A stretch of DNA of 64,000 bases from an uncultured Ruminococcus sp. Its GTDB lineage: Bacteria; Bacillota; Clostridia; Oscillospirales; Acutalibacteraceae. Below are positions 17,414 to 26,500 of this stretch, piece after piece. The stretch lies in NCBI GenBank assembly GCA_902774325.1, contig CACYIC010000002.1, positions 62,001 through 126,000 on the forward strand, given 5' to 3'. The position numbers were made by a program, and so were the translations under genes. The notes beneath the pieces are model-generated. The model was not told the DNA's origin. It worked only from the letters and a program-made list of their open reading frames with translations, and made no database searches. The stretch's first letter is position 1. Each line of letters opens with the position of its first letter.

Positions 17414-18138
17414 TTTCCTTCATCCTCCTTTATGACCTCAACGCAGAAGCCCTTGTGCCCGCAGGACGGACAGGTGAGCTTGCGCGCCGACGGCGTATGA
17501 TTGGCAAAAAACGCCTCTTTTGCTCCGGGCTGAAATACCTTGTGGCACTTGGGACAGAGGTAGGCTACGCTCTTGAGATACCAACGGGATATCAGGATCC
17601 CGTAGGTTACGGCGACCGCCGTCCAGACCGCGAACAGCCACCACTGACCCGTAAGTATCCAGAGCGCGATCGAGCCCAATTGCAAGAGCGATACGGGGAT
17701 GCCCGTGAGCAGCATGATGAGATGTATTTTTCTGAGTTTTTTCTTTCCGTTCATGGTATAAGCTATATCTCCGATGGATTCGACAGAGAAGTTTTCCATT
17801 CCCTTTATTTCCGATTGAAGCTCCTCGAGCTTTTTGAGCTTTTCTCTGCGCTCCGATATCTCGTCCCGAAGGAGCTTTTCCTGCTGCCCGAGCAGCAGAG
17901 TGACGACGTTTTCGGGATGCTCCTCGGAGAGCAATTGAGAGATGGCGTCAAGCGGAAGTCCCAGCCCGCGCAGGAAGCAGATGACCTTCATTTTTCTGAG
18001 GTCGTCCTCGGAGTAAAGTCTCCTTCCGCCCTCGCTGAGCTCGGCGGGAACCAGGATCCCCCGGGTGTCATAATACTGCACCGTCCTGACCGTGACTCCG
18101 CAGAGCGCGGCGATTTCTCCCGTCGTGTATTTTGACAT
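17410..18138 (-). CDS. Membrane-bound MerR-family regulator with C-terminal zinc ribbon
   Basis: 242 residues from ATG 18138; a GTG at 18159 is an alternative. The MerR winged helix is residues 1-70 (YTTGEIAALCGVTVRTVQYYDTRG), followed by a dimerisation coiled coil (about 80-120). Two membrane helices (about 140-190) follow. The C-terminal ribbon has CPKCHKVF and CPSCGHKGFC. MerR proteins twist long-spacer promoters; one with exactly that design sits just upstream (18164-18194). The coupled YhfC-like protein could process or sense with it. Signal unknown. Confidence 0.85.
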   Translation of the reverse strand: MSKYTTGEIAALCGVTVRTVQYYDTRGILVPAELSEGGRRLYSEDDLRKMKVICFLRGLGLPLDAISQLLSEEHPENVVTLLLGQQEKLLRDEISERREKLKKLEELQSEIKGMENFSVESIGDIAYTMNGKKKLRKIHLIMLLTGIPVSLLQLGSIALWILTGQWWLFAVWTAVAVTYGILISRWYLKSVAYLCPKCHKVFQPGAKEAFFANHTPSARKLTCPSCGHKGFCVEVIKEDEGK

Positions 18139-18163
18139 AGCCTTTTTCACTCCTTTCACCCTG

Positions 18164-18194
18164 ATTATACATCATTACGCAGCGTAACAAGCAA
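18164..18194 (-). promoter_or_regulatory. MerR-type promoter with 19-bp spacer and operator dyad
   Basis: Minus strand TTGCTT (18189-18194) and TATAAT (18164-18169) are separated by 19 bp. The spacer contains the perfect dyad TTACGC-A-GCGTAA (18175-18187). A degenerate second copy, TTACGCAGGGTGA, lies at 18199-18211. Autoregulation by the adjacent MerR protein is the natural reading. Confidence 0.8.
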
Positions 18195-18225
18195 TACCTT
18201 ACGCAGGGTGATTTTTAAGCTTTTA

Positions 18226-19029
18226 TTATTTTTCTGCTCCGACCTTGAGCGAACGATATATTTCAATATGGATTTGGTGTTTTAAATGCAGCGGCTCGGG
18301 GTATTTTTCGAGCAGAGCGCGGTATTCCGCGGCAAAAGCCTCCTGCTCACTTTCGGACAGACTCGCGCCGACTCCGCGGCAGCTTTTTATCCTTCCCAAC
18401 CACGCCTCCTTGGAAAACCTCAGCTCCGCGTTGTAGGAATGGATGGTATCAATGGAGAACCTGCCCTCAGCCCAGTCGGGATAATTATATTTGAATTCGC
18501 GGAATCCGCCGCCGCTCCAATCGGGATTGTATTTCAGAACCAGCGCTTCCATTTCGCCGATCACCTCGTCCTCGAACGGCAGCCAGTCCATAAAGATTTT
18601 GCAGAACAGTCCGCCCGGCTGCAGTATCCGGTATATTTCCGAGGCGGCTTTTTCGGCGTCAAAATACTGAAAGCACTGAACAGCCGTCACCGCGTCAAAG
18701 CTGTCATTTTCAAAGCCCGTAGCCTCGGCGGAGCAGACCTTGAAATCTATCCCTTCTATCCCTTTTTCCCTGACGATCCGCTCGCCGTGCCGCACCTGAT
18801 TTTCCGAAATGTCGGTCGCGGTGAACCGCGCTCCCGTGCGGCTGAGCTTAACGGGCAGAACCGCAGTGCCGCTTCCGAGGTCGAGTATCTTCTGACATCT
18901 TTTTCCGATCCCGAAGCGTATCAGCTTGTCGTACATGCTTTCGGGATAAATATCGCGGTATTTCGCGTAAGCGCCGGAGGTTTTGCCGAAGTCAAACGAT
19001 CTTCCGTTGTCTATGCTGTCAAGCTTCAT
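18226..19029 (-). CDS. Class I SAM-dependent methyltransferase
   Basis: 267 residues. Motif I is KILDLGSGTAVLPVKL for S-adenosylmethionine, followed by an acidic residue in FTATDIS. Post-I is VCSAEATGFENDSFDAVTAVQCFQYF and motif III is RILQPGGLFCKI. The N-terminus (SFDFGKTSGAYAKYRDIYPE) is typical of small-molecule methyltransferases of the Methyltransf_11 type. Substrate unknown. It overlaps the cytidine-deaminase gene by 11 bp. Confidence 0.85.
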   Translation of the reverse strand: MKLDSIDNGRSFDFGKTSGAYAKYRDIYPESMYDKLIRFGIGKRCQKILDLGSGTAVLPVKLSRTGARFTATDISENQVRHGERIVREKGIEGIDFKVCSAEATGFENDSFDAVTAVQCFQYFDAEKAASEIYRILQPGGLFCKIFMDWLPFEDEVIGEMEALVLKYNPDWSGGGFREFKYNYPDWAEGRFSIDTIHSYNAELRFSKEAWLGRIKSCRGVGASLSESEQEAFAAEYRALLEKYPEPLHLKHQIHIEIYRSLKVGAEK

Positions 19030-19441
19030 AGCGCTCCCATCCCCACCAATCCGGTATCAGTTCGTTCAAAGTAACTGTTCTTCGGGCTTCATAGTCCGCC
19101 ATTATCTCCATATCCCTGTTTCGCTGATCGAGCTGCAAAAAGAACTCGCGGCAGGCGCCGCAGGGCATACCGCCCGACTCCTCGCTCGGCGGCGTATCTC
19201 TGAACGCTATCAGTCTTTTTACAACGGTCTGACCGCTGTCGGCGTACATCCTTAATGCCGCGACGCGTTCGGCGCAGAGGTTCATCACTCCGCCGCAGCC
19301 CTCTATGCAAAAGCCTGTGAAAATCTGTCCGTTTTCCGATTCAATAGCGCAGACAACATGGTGCGCCGTGATGAAGGGCGATAAATCCTCCGGGTGGTAT
19401 TCCTTTTTCGCGGCTTCATATAATTTCCGCCAAATATCCAT
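19019..19441 (-). CDS. Cytidine deaminase-like protein
   Basis: 140 residues from ATG 19441 behind GGAGG. The zinc site is NLCAERVAAL (cysteine ligand and catalytic glutamate) with GGMPCGACREFF supplying the other two cysteines. This is the standard pattern of tetrameric cytidine deaminases, which convert cytidine or deoxycytidine to uridine for salvage. The C-terminus ends in LIPDWWGWERYEA, somewhat unlike the usual LLP-F end, so a blasticidin-S-deaminase-like substrate is possible. Confidence 0.8.
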   Translation of the reverse strand: MDIWRKLYEAAKKEYHPEDLSPFITAHHVVCAIESENGQIFTGFCIEGCGGVMNLCAERVAALRMYADSGQTVVKRLIAFRDTPPSEESGGMPCGACREFFLQLDQRNRDMEIMADYEARRTVTLNELIPDWWGWERYEA

Positions 19442-19595
19442 CTGCTTTTTCCTCCTTTGAATCGACTCCGCGACGGTAACTGCTCCATCAGTCCCTCGCA
19501 CGATTTTCTCGCGGCTTGATACCAGTAGTTCATAGGCACCAGCATCATTTCCGTTGAAAACATTTTACCACAAAGCCGAGAATATATCAACAAAA

Positions 19596-19625
19596 AACAA
19601 ACCCCTCGAAAAATCGAGAGGTTTT
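19596..19625 (-). terminator. Terminator after rplM-rpsI
   Basis: The minus-strand stem ACCTCTCGA with TCGAGGGGT (one mismatch) is followed by a T-rich tail. Confidence 0.75.
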
Positions 19626-19645
19626 TAAATTGCAAAATTATCTGA

Positions 19646-20047
19646 TTATCTCTTGGAGAACTGAGGCGCTCTGCGGGCTCCTTTGAGACCGTATTTCTTA
19701 CGCTCTTTCATTCTCGGGTCACGGGTGAGGAAGCCTGCCTTCTTGAGCTTTCCTCTGAGGTTTTCGGTGTCGTACTGGAGCAGGGCTCTGGCGATGCCGT
19801 GACGGATCGCGCCCGCCTGACCTGTTACGCCGCCGCCCGCAACGCGGCAAACTACGTCGAACTTCTCGTCGGTCTCGGTGAGAGCGAGAGGCTGACGGAC
19901 GATGAGCTTGAGGGTCTCAAGACCGAAATAATCGTCGATGTCGCGGTCGTTGATCGTGATCTTACCTGTGCCCTGATAAAGTCTTACGCGGGCAACAGAG
20001 CTTTTTCTTCTGCCTGTACCGTAGAAATAAGGTGTCTTATCGTACAT
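19646..20047 (-). CDS. rpsI: 30S ribosomal protein S9
   Basis: 133 residues, full length. It begins [17 protein letters not shown], contains [21 protein letters not shown], and ends in the basic RRAPQFSKR tail that reaches the ribosomal P-site tRNA. It is the second gene of the conserved L13-S9 operon, 17 bp after rplM. Confidence 0.98.
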   Translation of the reverse strand: MYDKTPYFYGTGRRKSSVARVRLYQGTGKITINDRDIDDYFGLETLKLIVRQPLALTETDEKFDVVCRVAGGGVTGQAGAIRHGIARALLQYDTENLRGKLKKAGFLTRDPRMKERKKYGLKGARRAPQFSKR

Positions 20048-20064
20048 TCTGTTGTGCCTCCTTC

Positions 20065-20493
20065 TTAACCTTCATAAGCAACAGGCTTCTGAGCCTGATG
20101 GTTGTGTTCGGCGCCCTCGAAGAGTCTGAGTCTGAGAAGAGCGTTTCTGCCGAGTGTATTCTTAGGAAGCATACCCTTTACCGCGAGCTCCATAGCCTTT
20201 GTGGGCTTGGTAGCCATAAGAGTGTCGTAACGGGTTTCCTTGAGATGGCCGATATAGCCTGTGTGACGCTGCCACTTCTTCTGAGTGAGCTTGTTTCCTG
20301 TGAGAACCGCGTCCTTGCAGTTGATGATGATCACATGATCGCCGCAGTCTACGTTGGGAGTAAAGGTGGGCTTGTGCTTTCCTCTGAGGAGCACGGCAGC
20401 CTGAACGGCTACTCTGCCGAGGGGCTTGCCTGCCGCGTCGATTACGTACCAGCTGCGCTCAACTTCGCTTTTTTTCGCCTGATAAGTTGACAT
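20065..20493 (-). CDS. rplM: 50S ribosomal protein L13
   Basis: 142 residues, full length. Family marks are [29 protein letters not shown] (seen as [13 protein letters not shown]), [16 protein letters not shown] and [10 protein letters not shown] (seen as [10 protein letters not shown]). It is the first gene of the L13-S9 operon and is driven by a consensus promoter. Confidence 0.98.
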   Translation of the reverse strand: MSTYQAKKSEVERSWYVIDAAGKPLGRVAVQAAVLLRGKHKPTFTPNVDCGDHVIIINCKDAVLTGNKLTQKKWQRHTGYIGHLKETRYDTLMATKPTKAMELAVKGMLPKNTLGRNALLRLRLFEGAEHNHQAQKPVAYEG

Positions 20494-20525
20494 TTTGAAT
20501 CCTCCTGTTTGTTTAATGCCCTACG

Positions 20526-20554
20526 ATTATAATACAGTTTTTCGAGCTTGTCAA
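20526..20554 (-). promoter_or_regulatory. Consensus sigma-A promoter of rplM-rpsI
   Basis: Minus strand TTGACA (20549-20554), exactly 17 bp, TATAAT (20526-20531). Both hexamers are perfect. Confidence 0.9.
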
Positions 20555-20759
20555 CACTTTTTCCGAAATTTTTAATTTAGCGCCGAAGGAGCTTTAAAAT
20601 ACTCAAAAATGCTCCTAAATACTAACGAATCCTCACATACTATTTTTTATTATTGTTTTTTAAAACAGCCCATAATTCACAGCAAATTCACATTTCCGCT
20701 ACACAAAAAACAGATTGACGGTTTATTATATAGTCACAGCAAGGGAAGGAGGTGCAAGA

Positions 20760-21176
20760 ATGCAAGGTCAAAAACCGTCTGTGCTCGCCTGCGTTACAGG
20801 GCAGTTTGACTGCGACAGAATAATCGAGGCGGCTGCCGAAACGGCGCTCGAAAACGACTGCGAGCTTAGAGTCATCAGCGTGATAGACCCTGCCGGAGAT
20901 TACGGCAGATTTGCCGACGAGATCCAGTATCTCGATTCGGTCGCCAAGGCGTTTTCCGCTGACCTTACCCTCATGTTCCACAACGACGCGGCAAGAATAA
21001 CAGCACAGTTTGTCGGCGAAAACAACATCTCTCACATAGTAACGGGTATGCACGACGGCGGCGACAGGAGCTTCCTCGTCAGATTCAACGAGCTTGCTCC
21101 GAGCGTTTCGATAAGCATGGTCGACAAGGATCATAACGTCTACACCATGTCCGCGAGGGTCGCGGCGAGAATATAA
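20760..21176 (+). CDS. Universal-stress-protein-like domain protein
   Basis: 138 residues from ATG 20760 behind GGAGGTG. A single alpha/beta domain starts with the strand SVLACVTGQFDCDRIIEAA and has a second strand CELRVISVIDP. It ends VTGMHDGGDRSFLVRFNELAPSVSISMVD, as in Usp and KdpD-type Usp domains. The typical ATP-binding Gx2Gx9GS motif is only loosely present, so nucleotide binding is uncertain. The gene stands alone between terminators, suggesting a small regulatory or sensor protein. Confidence 0.65.
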   Translation: MQGQKPSVLACVTGQFDCDRIIEAAAETALENDCELRVISVIDPAGDYGRFADEIQYLDSVAKAFSADLTLMFHNDAARITAQFVGENNISHIVTGMHDGGDRSFLVRFNELAPSVSISMVDKDHNVYTMSARVAARI

Positions 21177-21322
21177 AGCGCTCAAAAAAGTTTGAAGGTA
21201 TATTTTATAATACGATATTAATGACATGAAGAGTGTCGCGAAATATCATAATTCAGCAAAATATTTCTATCTTTTTAAATAATTGTTCCTTTCTTTTTTA
21301 AATAATCTCTCTATTAGGCAAG

Positions 21323-21350
21323 CGCCGGCGGTCACTCCTCCGCCGGCGTT
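21323..21350. terminator. GC-rich hairpin
   Basis: CGCCGGCGG pairs with CCGCCGGCG downstream of the Usp-like gene and is followed by a loosely T-rich tail. Confidence 0.55.
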
Positions 21351-21394
21351 CGCGTTTTATCAGAAGATAGTATAAGCGGAGGCTTCCGCGAAAA

Positions 21395-21436
21395 AAGGCA
21401 CAATTCCCCGGGCGGGAATTGTGCCGATTTTGTTTT
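21395..21436. terminator. Bidirectional terminator
   Basis: GGCACAATTCC pairs with GGAATTGTGCC, with T-rich sequence on both outer sides, between convergent genes. Confidence 0.8.
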
Positions 21437-21445
21437 GTAAGGTCG

Positions 21446-21985
21446 TCAGTCGGGGATCTGTTTTCCGACGAAAGCGGATTTGTCAAAGCCGATGATCATC
21501 AGGAAAATGGTGGAGAGGAAGAGCAGTCCCCAAGCGAAGCCGGCGGGCTTGCCGAAGGAGAGCGCGAGGCGCTTGCAGAGTCCGAAATATACGACCAATG
21601 CGTAGATGGCCGCGGCGAGCGCGACGAGCAGGAAAACTATTCCTATGATGAGCATTACGACTCCGGGAGTGAGCAAATTGTCTCCCTGAGCCATAAATAC
21701 GCCGCCCATAATGGTCAGAAGCAAACCGATGATGTACGGAAGAATAAAGACGCACACCGAAATGATATACTTCCAGAAGTTCTTTACCGTCCAAACCTTT
21801 TGGAACATTACATAGACATTATAAAAGGGGATAATGCCCTTCCAGCCGGGCTCACCCATTTTGATAAACATCTTCCATGAAGCCAGAAGGCTGAGTACGG
21901 CAGCGGCGATAGCTATGGAATAACAGGTCAGATAGTAGATCACCAAAAAAGCCGAGCCCGCGCCGGCGAACGGATTATAAGCCAT
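21446..21985 (-). CDS. DUF5684-like membrane protein
   Basis: 179 residues with four to five membrane helices. The segment KMGEPGWKGIIPFYNVYVMFQKVW, followed by alternating hydrophobic helices and FGLCKRLALSFGK, is the recognisable signature of this small Clostridia membrane family. Function unknown. It has its own terminator, and no partner gene is evident. Confidence 0.75.
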   Translation of the reverse strand: MAYNPFAGAGSAFLVIYYLTCYSIAIAAAVLSLLASWKMFIKMGEPGWKGIIPFYNVYVMFQKVWTVKNFWKYIISVCVFILPYIIGLLLTIMGGVFMAQGDNLLTPGVVMLIIGIVFLLVALAAAIYALVVYFGLCKRLALSFGKPAGFAWGLLFLSTIFLMIIGFDKSAFVGKQIPD

Positions 21986-22029
21986 AAAAACAACTCCTTT
22001 TATCAGTTTGTCATAATATTATCATACAA

Positions 22030-22698
22030 TTATTCCTTTGTCAATAGAGGGTCAAGGCGCGGGATGACCTCCGAGAGATCCCTGCACAGAAAGTCGATCA
22101 TCGGAAGGAGCTCCGGGGTCGGTTGGAGCATATCCGGCACCATGACGGTGATATTTCCCGCCGAGCGCGCTGCCCTGATCCCGTTTATGCTGTCCTCAAG
22201 CGCCAGACAGCTCTCGGGCGCCTCGCAGAGCTTTTCGGAGGCGGTGAGGAAAACCTCGGGGTCGGGCTTGCCGTTTCTGACCTCGTTTCCGCACACAAGA
22301 ACGTCAAAGTATTTCGCGGTGTCGGTGAGCTCAAGGTTGAGCTCCGTGGTCTGCCTTGAGGTCGAGGTCGCGACGGCGAGCTTTACGCCGTTGGCCCTGA
22401 GAAAACCGAGCAGCTCGTACAAGCCCTTTTTGACGGGCAGACCCTCTCGCTTCACCCGCTCGATATAATTATTCCTGCACATATCGGCAAGCTCCCAATA
22501 GGGGAAATCCGCTCCGTAGACGCTCTTGTAATAGAGCTCTACCTCCTCCTTGCGCTTGCCTACGGTCTTTTTGTAGATATCGAGGTTATATTCAAAGCCG
22601 CGCCGCGTCATCATTTCGAGCCAGTTTTCATAAACCAGCTTTTCGGTGTCGAACATCAGCCCGTCCATGTCAAAAATCGCTCCCCGGAGCATTTTCAT
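22030..22698 (-). CDS. HAD-family phosphatase, beta-phosphoglucomutase-like
   Basis: 222 residues from ATG 22698 behind AAAGG; a GTG one codon upstream is possible. Motif I is FDMDGLMFDTE, motif II AVATSTSRQ, motif III NGKPDPEVF, motif IV ALEDSINGI. It is a second member of the same subgroup as the gene at 8665 and shares the same architecture, but the two are clearly not identical. A role in removing phosphate from sugar phosphates is likely. Confidence 0.85.
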   Translation of the reverse strand: MKMLRGAIFDMDGLMFDTEKLVYENWLEMMTRRGFEYNLDIYKKTVGKRKEEVELYYKSVYGADFPYWELADMCRNNYIERVKREGLPVKKGLYELLGFLRANGVKLAVATSTSRQTTELNLELTDTAKYFDVLVCGNEVRNGKPDPEVFLTASEKLCEAPESCLALEDSINGIRAARSAGNITVMVPDMLQPTPELLPMIDFLCRDLSEVIPRLDPLLTKE

Positions 22699-22774
22699 CA
22701 CATCCTTTTATTCTGATAAAGCGCGTTGCGTTTGTGAGGCGAGCAATAGGCAGACGGTGAGAAACAGCCGCCGA

Positions 22775-25609
22775 TTAAGCGTGGATATAGGGGATTATCA
22801 TCTGTCCGATATGCTCATACCCGCTGTCCGACGGGTGGGTTTTATCGTTAAGATATATTATTGTTTTGCCTTCGACGTCTTTTGAGAGGAACCTGCCGTC
22901 GTGGTAACAGTCAAAAGAATATCTGACCGGGCACAATTCATCAATTTGCAGCGCGGATTGGTTTTTTATAAGTATTCTGGAGTATTTTGTAACGCCTTGC
23001 CAGCGGTCATATCCCGAATTTGTTCCGATAGGAAGCTGCGCCGGAAGCCAGTACACGACCTTGATATCGGGATTGAACGCTTTTATTGAGCTTACGATTA
23101 TGCTTACATATTCCAAAATCTCTTCTTCGGAATCAAAGTCGCCTCTTGACATATCATTTGTACCCAAATTCACAAATACAATGTCGGGGGAAACGTTATT
23201 CAGCTTTTTTTCGACGTACCAGCCAAAATCAAATTCTCCCTTTTCGGGGTTGTAGAACGGATTCGGGATACTCAAGCCGTCAGCCAGAGCCGGGTCGTCC
23301 CGCTGGTTTGCGCATTTTGCAAAGGTGTAGTTTCTCCATCCGCTGCGTCCTTCGTTGCGGTAAACCCCGGTGCCCCAAGTGCCGAGCAGGGTCAGCTCTT
23401 TTCCGAGGGAGGTTATCGTATCATAAACGTATTTGGGATAAACATTGTGAGCGGTGTAGCTGTCTCCGATAAATAAAACCTTTGCGCCGTCCGCGATCTC
23501 AACCTCTGTTTTTTGCGGCAGATCATCGACGTTCGCGACGGAAAAGCCCTCGTGACCGTTTTGCTTCGAGAAGGCTGCGTCCGGATCGCCGGCATCAATA
23601 AAGCGCTTGTTGAACAGCGACTGAGGATAGATCGAAAGCTCTGTTTCGCTGCTGTAGAGATACGGTACGTTGAAGTCCGGAGTGATTTCGGTTTCATTTG
23701 ATATTACGCCGATATAAGCGTCTTTGTTCATGCAGAGGTCAAGATATTTGGCGATATGCTTCTGGATGATCGTCGCGTCGCGGATATCGACAATGCCGTC
23801 AAGATTTGCATCGGCGGCAACAAGCTGCTTATGGATGAATTCTATTTTCTTTGTCAGCATTTGCTGAACCAGGGTTACGTCATTTATGTTGACCGCTCCG
23901 TCGTCGTTCAGATCTCCGCAGTCAAGCTCGTCGTCGATCATTGGGATGATCTCCTGTTCTATCAGCCACTCGCTGCAGCGCGAACAGCGCACACCCTCTG
24001 TCAGTCCGGCGTGTATTCGATTTGCCGGAGTTTCGTCAACCATCTCGTAAATGTGTCCCAGAGCGGGAATCTCCCGCGAGGAAAACATCTCTCCGCAGAT
24101 AATGCAGTGGCATGCTCTTGTGAATCCTGTTTCGGTGCAGGTCGGGTCCTTTGAGGGCCGGTCGACGACGAGCGTGTGGTCGAGCTTTGGAATCTGTTTT
24201 TGAGGCACAAAAACGAAGCCGCAGACCATGCAGTGCGAACCGGATGAACGCCCGTCATGCATACAGGTCGGGGTAACAGCCTTGTCAATAACAGGTCGGT
24301 GTCCGGCGGCAGGGATAACAACTTGCTCTGCCAGTATTTCGCCGCAGACGGAGCAGTGCGAACCGTCGGTCAAGCCGTCATGAGTGCAAGTCGCGGGAAA
24401 TCCTTCATCCTCAATGACGGTATGACCTGTGGCGGGGATAGTTTCCTGAGGGATAATGATCTCACCGCAGACGGAGCAGTGAGAGCCGTCGGTCAGACCG
24501 TCCAGAGTACAGGTCGCGGGAAACCCCTCGTCCTCAATGACGGTATGCCCGGTAGCGGGGATAGTTTCCTGAGGTACGATGATCTCGCCGCAGACGGAGC
24601 AGTGAGAGCCGTCGGTCAAGCCATCCCGAGTGCAGGACGCGGGAAATCCCTCGTCCAAAGTGGCGGAATGCCCGGTAGCGGGGATAGTTTCCTGAGGGAC
24701 AATGATCTCACCGCAGACGGAGCAGTGAGAGCCGTCGGTCAAGCCATCATGAGTGCAGGTCGCGGGAAATCCCTCGTCCAAAGTGGCGGAATGCCCGGTA
24801 GCGGGGATAGTTTCCTGAGGGACAATGATCTCACCGCAGACGGAGCAGCGCGAACCGTCGGTCAAGCCTTCATGAGTGCAGGTCGCGGGAAATCCCTCGT
24901 CCAAAGTGGCGGAATGCCCGGTAGCGGGGATAGTTTCCTGAGGGACGATGATCTCACCGCAGACGGAGCAGCGCGAACCGTCGGTCAGACCGTCCAGAGT
25001 GCATGCCGCGGGGCGACCGTTATCGGTTATGATATCATCTTCGGAAAGAACGCTGTCGCAATGCGGACAGAAGCAGACAAACACCTTGAACGGGATATCG
25101 TTGGTCTGAGCGTAGTCTTGAGCGAATGAGCTTTTGCGCCCGTAAATCATAAACTTTTCCGATCGGTTTTCAAATGCATCTGTTTCAATTTCCGTAACAT
25201 TTTCGAGAAGGACTATATTTGAAAGATTTGTGTTTTTAAACGCGCAGGCGCCGATAGATATCATACTGTTCGGAACAGTAACGCTTGAAAGCTCCGACAG
25301 ATCCAAAAAAGCATTGCTTCCGATACCGGTGACCCCCTCCTTCAGGATCACTTTTTTTATGCCGGCTGTTTTCCATTGTCCATTCCCTTCGCCCTCGGGA
25401 TAATCACCTGTTTTTCCGTTGCCGCAGATCAAAAGAGTGCCTTCGTTATCAAGCTCCCACGTACAGTCTCCTGTGACGCCGCATAATACTTCTGCATACG
25501 CTTCGGCGTTCTGTGTTGCGTTTGCGCCGAATAGTGACGTCGCTGTCATTCCGACCGCCAAAATCAAAATCGGAATTAAGGCAATTACTTTTTTGAGCGC
25601 TCCTTTCAT
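22775..25609 (-). CDS. Secreted multidomain protein: BspA-type LRR, cysteine repeats, dockerin, SGNH hydrolase
   Basis: 944 residues. A signal peptide spans about 1-30. A short BspA/LRR_5-like region follows (about 85-150, GSNAFLDLSELSSVTVP). Residues about 198-560 hold nine units of about 41 residues of the form CTxDGLTDGSxCSVCGEI, six nearly identical. A type I dockerin spans about 562-625 (DLNDDGAVNINDVTLVQQ and ANLDGIVDIRDATIIQKHI). The C-terminal domain (about 715-944) is an SGNH esterase with FIGDSYTAHN, VNLGTNDMSRGD and DKTHPSDSGY giving Ser, Asn/Asp and His. It is probably a cell-surface or complex-bound esterase acting on polysaccharide acyl groups. Confidence 0.88.
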   Translation of the reverse strand: MKGALKKVIALIPILILAVGMTATSLFGANATQNAEAYAEVLCGVTGDCTWELDNEGTLLICGNGKTGDYPEGEGNGQWKTAGIKKVILKEGVTGIGSNAFLDLSELSSVTVPNSMISIGACAFKNTNLSNIVLLENVTEIETDAFENRSEKFMIYGRKSSFAQDYAQTNDIPFKVFVCFCPHCDSVLSEDDIITDNGRPAACTLDGLTDGSRCSVCGEIIVPQETIPATGHSATLDEGFPATCTHEGLTDGSRCSVCGEIIVPQETIPATGHSATLDEGFPATCTHDGLTDGSHCSVCGEIIVPQETIPATGHSATLDEGFPASCTRDGLTDGSHCSVCGEIIVPQETIPATGHTVIEDEGFPATCTLDGLTDGSHCSVCGEIIIPQETIPATGHTVIEDEGFPATCTHDGLTDGSHCSVCGEILAEQVVIPAAGHRPVIDKAVTPTCMHDGRSSGSHCMVCGFVFVPQKQIPKLDHTLVVDRPSKDPTCTETGFTRACHCIICGEMFSSREIPALGHIYEMVDETPANRIHAGLTEGVRCSRCSEWLIEQEIIPMIDDELDCGDLNDDGAVNINDVTLVQQMLTKKIEFIHKQLVAADANLDGIVDIRDATIIQKHIAKYLDLCMNKDAYIGVISNETEITPDFNVPYLYSSETELSIYPQSLFNKRFIDAGDPDAAFSKQNGHEGFSVANVDDLPQKTEVEIADGAKVLFIGDSYTAHNVYPKYVYDTITSLGKELTLLGTWGTGVYRNEGRSGWRNYTFAKCANQRDDPALADGLSIPNPFYNPEKGEFDFGWYVEKKLNNVSPDIVFVNLGTNDMSRGDFDSEEEILEYVSIIVSSIKAFNPDIKVVYWLPAQLPIGTNSGYDRWQGVTKYSRILIKNQSALQIDELCPVRYSFDCYHDGRFLSKDVEGKTIIYLNDKTHPSDSGYEHIGQMIIPYIHA
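23929..25018 (-). repeat. Tandem 123-bp coding repeats
   Basis: Nine 41-codon units lie inside the SGNH/dockerin gene. The six towards the 5' end of the gene are nearly identical in DNA (for example CAGACGGAGC at 24468 and 24591, 123 bp apart). This suggests recent expansion and makes assembly of the copy number uncertain. Confidence 0.85.
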
Positions 25610-25796
25610 AATATCACATCCTCAGATCTTGCATATTATCGCCATAATTATATCATAAAGTGACAGAACGCGCAATAATTATCTATCCGAAAAACTGAAA
25701 AACGATCTGTTCGTCTTGAGCAGAGCCTCAGGAAGCGCAGACAGCATAAAATCGTTTTTAGAAGCAATTGAGCGGGAGGCTGTCCGTTCCGGACAA

Positions 25797-25838
25797 ACAG
25801 CAGGCGCCCGATCCTTTGGCGAATCGGGCGCTTGCTGT
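25797..25838 (-). terminator. Strong hairpin terminator
   Basis: The 16-bp stem ACAGCAGGCGCCCGAT (25797-25812) pairs with 25823-25838 (one G-T), downstream of the small secreted gene. Confidence 0.75.
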
Positions 25839-25889
25839 CTTTATCATGGATATTTGGGGTAATTATCACTTGGTTTAGTGGGATATTTT

Positions 25890-26315
25890 TCACTCGTATC
25901 TGGTGTCGGTAACGTATTCTCTGCCGGTCTGTCTGCCGGTTACGTTGAGTCCTCTGTCGACGGTGTAGCGGATGGGGACGTTGTGCCACTTGCCGTCGAT
26001 AGTCGCGTATTTTATGACCGCGTTGGTAACTCCCTCGTAAGAGCCTGTCGCTCTGAAGGTGTATTTTCCGGTGCTGAAATCGTAGGTGCACTTTATTTTT
26101 GCCGCGCTGCTGTCCGCCCTGTAGTCCCAATCGTAGCCGTAGGAGGTCTTGCCGCTGAAGCTGATCGAGCAGCTTTTTGCCGCGGGAGCGGATACGGCTT
26201 CGCTCGTCTGAGCGGCTGAAACGCTTGCGGTGGAAATGGCTGTTGCCGCCGAGACAGCGCAGAACGCCGCCATGATCGTCGCGATTACTTTTGTGTTTAT
26301 TTTATTTCTTTTCAT
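25890..26315 (-). CDS. Small secreted protein of unknown function
   Basis: 141 residues from ATG 26315 behind AAGGGAG; the longer frame to 26504 runs into AT-rich promoter sequence. A signal peptide (about 1-34) ends in SVSAAQ. The mature domain of about 100 residues is beta-rich with many Tyr, Thr and Lys (YDWDYRADSSAAKIKC, YDFSTGKYTFRATGSYEGV). No family is recognised. The compact size would fit a binding module or a small surface protein. Confidence 0.65.
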   Translation of the reverse strand: MKRNKINTKVIATIMAAFCAVSAATAISTASVSAAQTSEAVSAPAAKSCSISFSGKTSYGYDWDYRADSSAAKIKCTYDFSTGKYTFRATGSYEGVTNAVIKYATIDGKWHNVPIRYTVDRGLNVTGRQTGREYVTDTRYE

Positions 26316-26500
26316 GTTGAAAACTCCCTTTATCATTTGGTATCGTCGTCGGGAGCTGTCGTTCCCTTGACTGTGGCTATATGATAACAAACGCAGTATA
26401 ACAACAGTATTACAAAAAACGGAATTTTTTAAATTTTTTATTTTTCCTGTAGTTTTGGAATCATACCGGTTTTCGATTACGATCTTTCCGAGTATGCCGG

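Noticed and set aside
19303..19635. 110-codon minus-strand frame upstream of cytidine deaminase
   Set aside because: It begins inside the rpsI terminator and overlaps the deaminase gene in another frame.
24300..25018. CRISPR-like array from regularly spaced repeats
   Set aside because: The 123-bp repeats are continuous coding sequence within one frame, without distinct spacers or cas genes.
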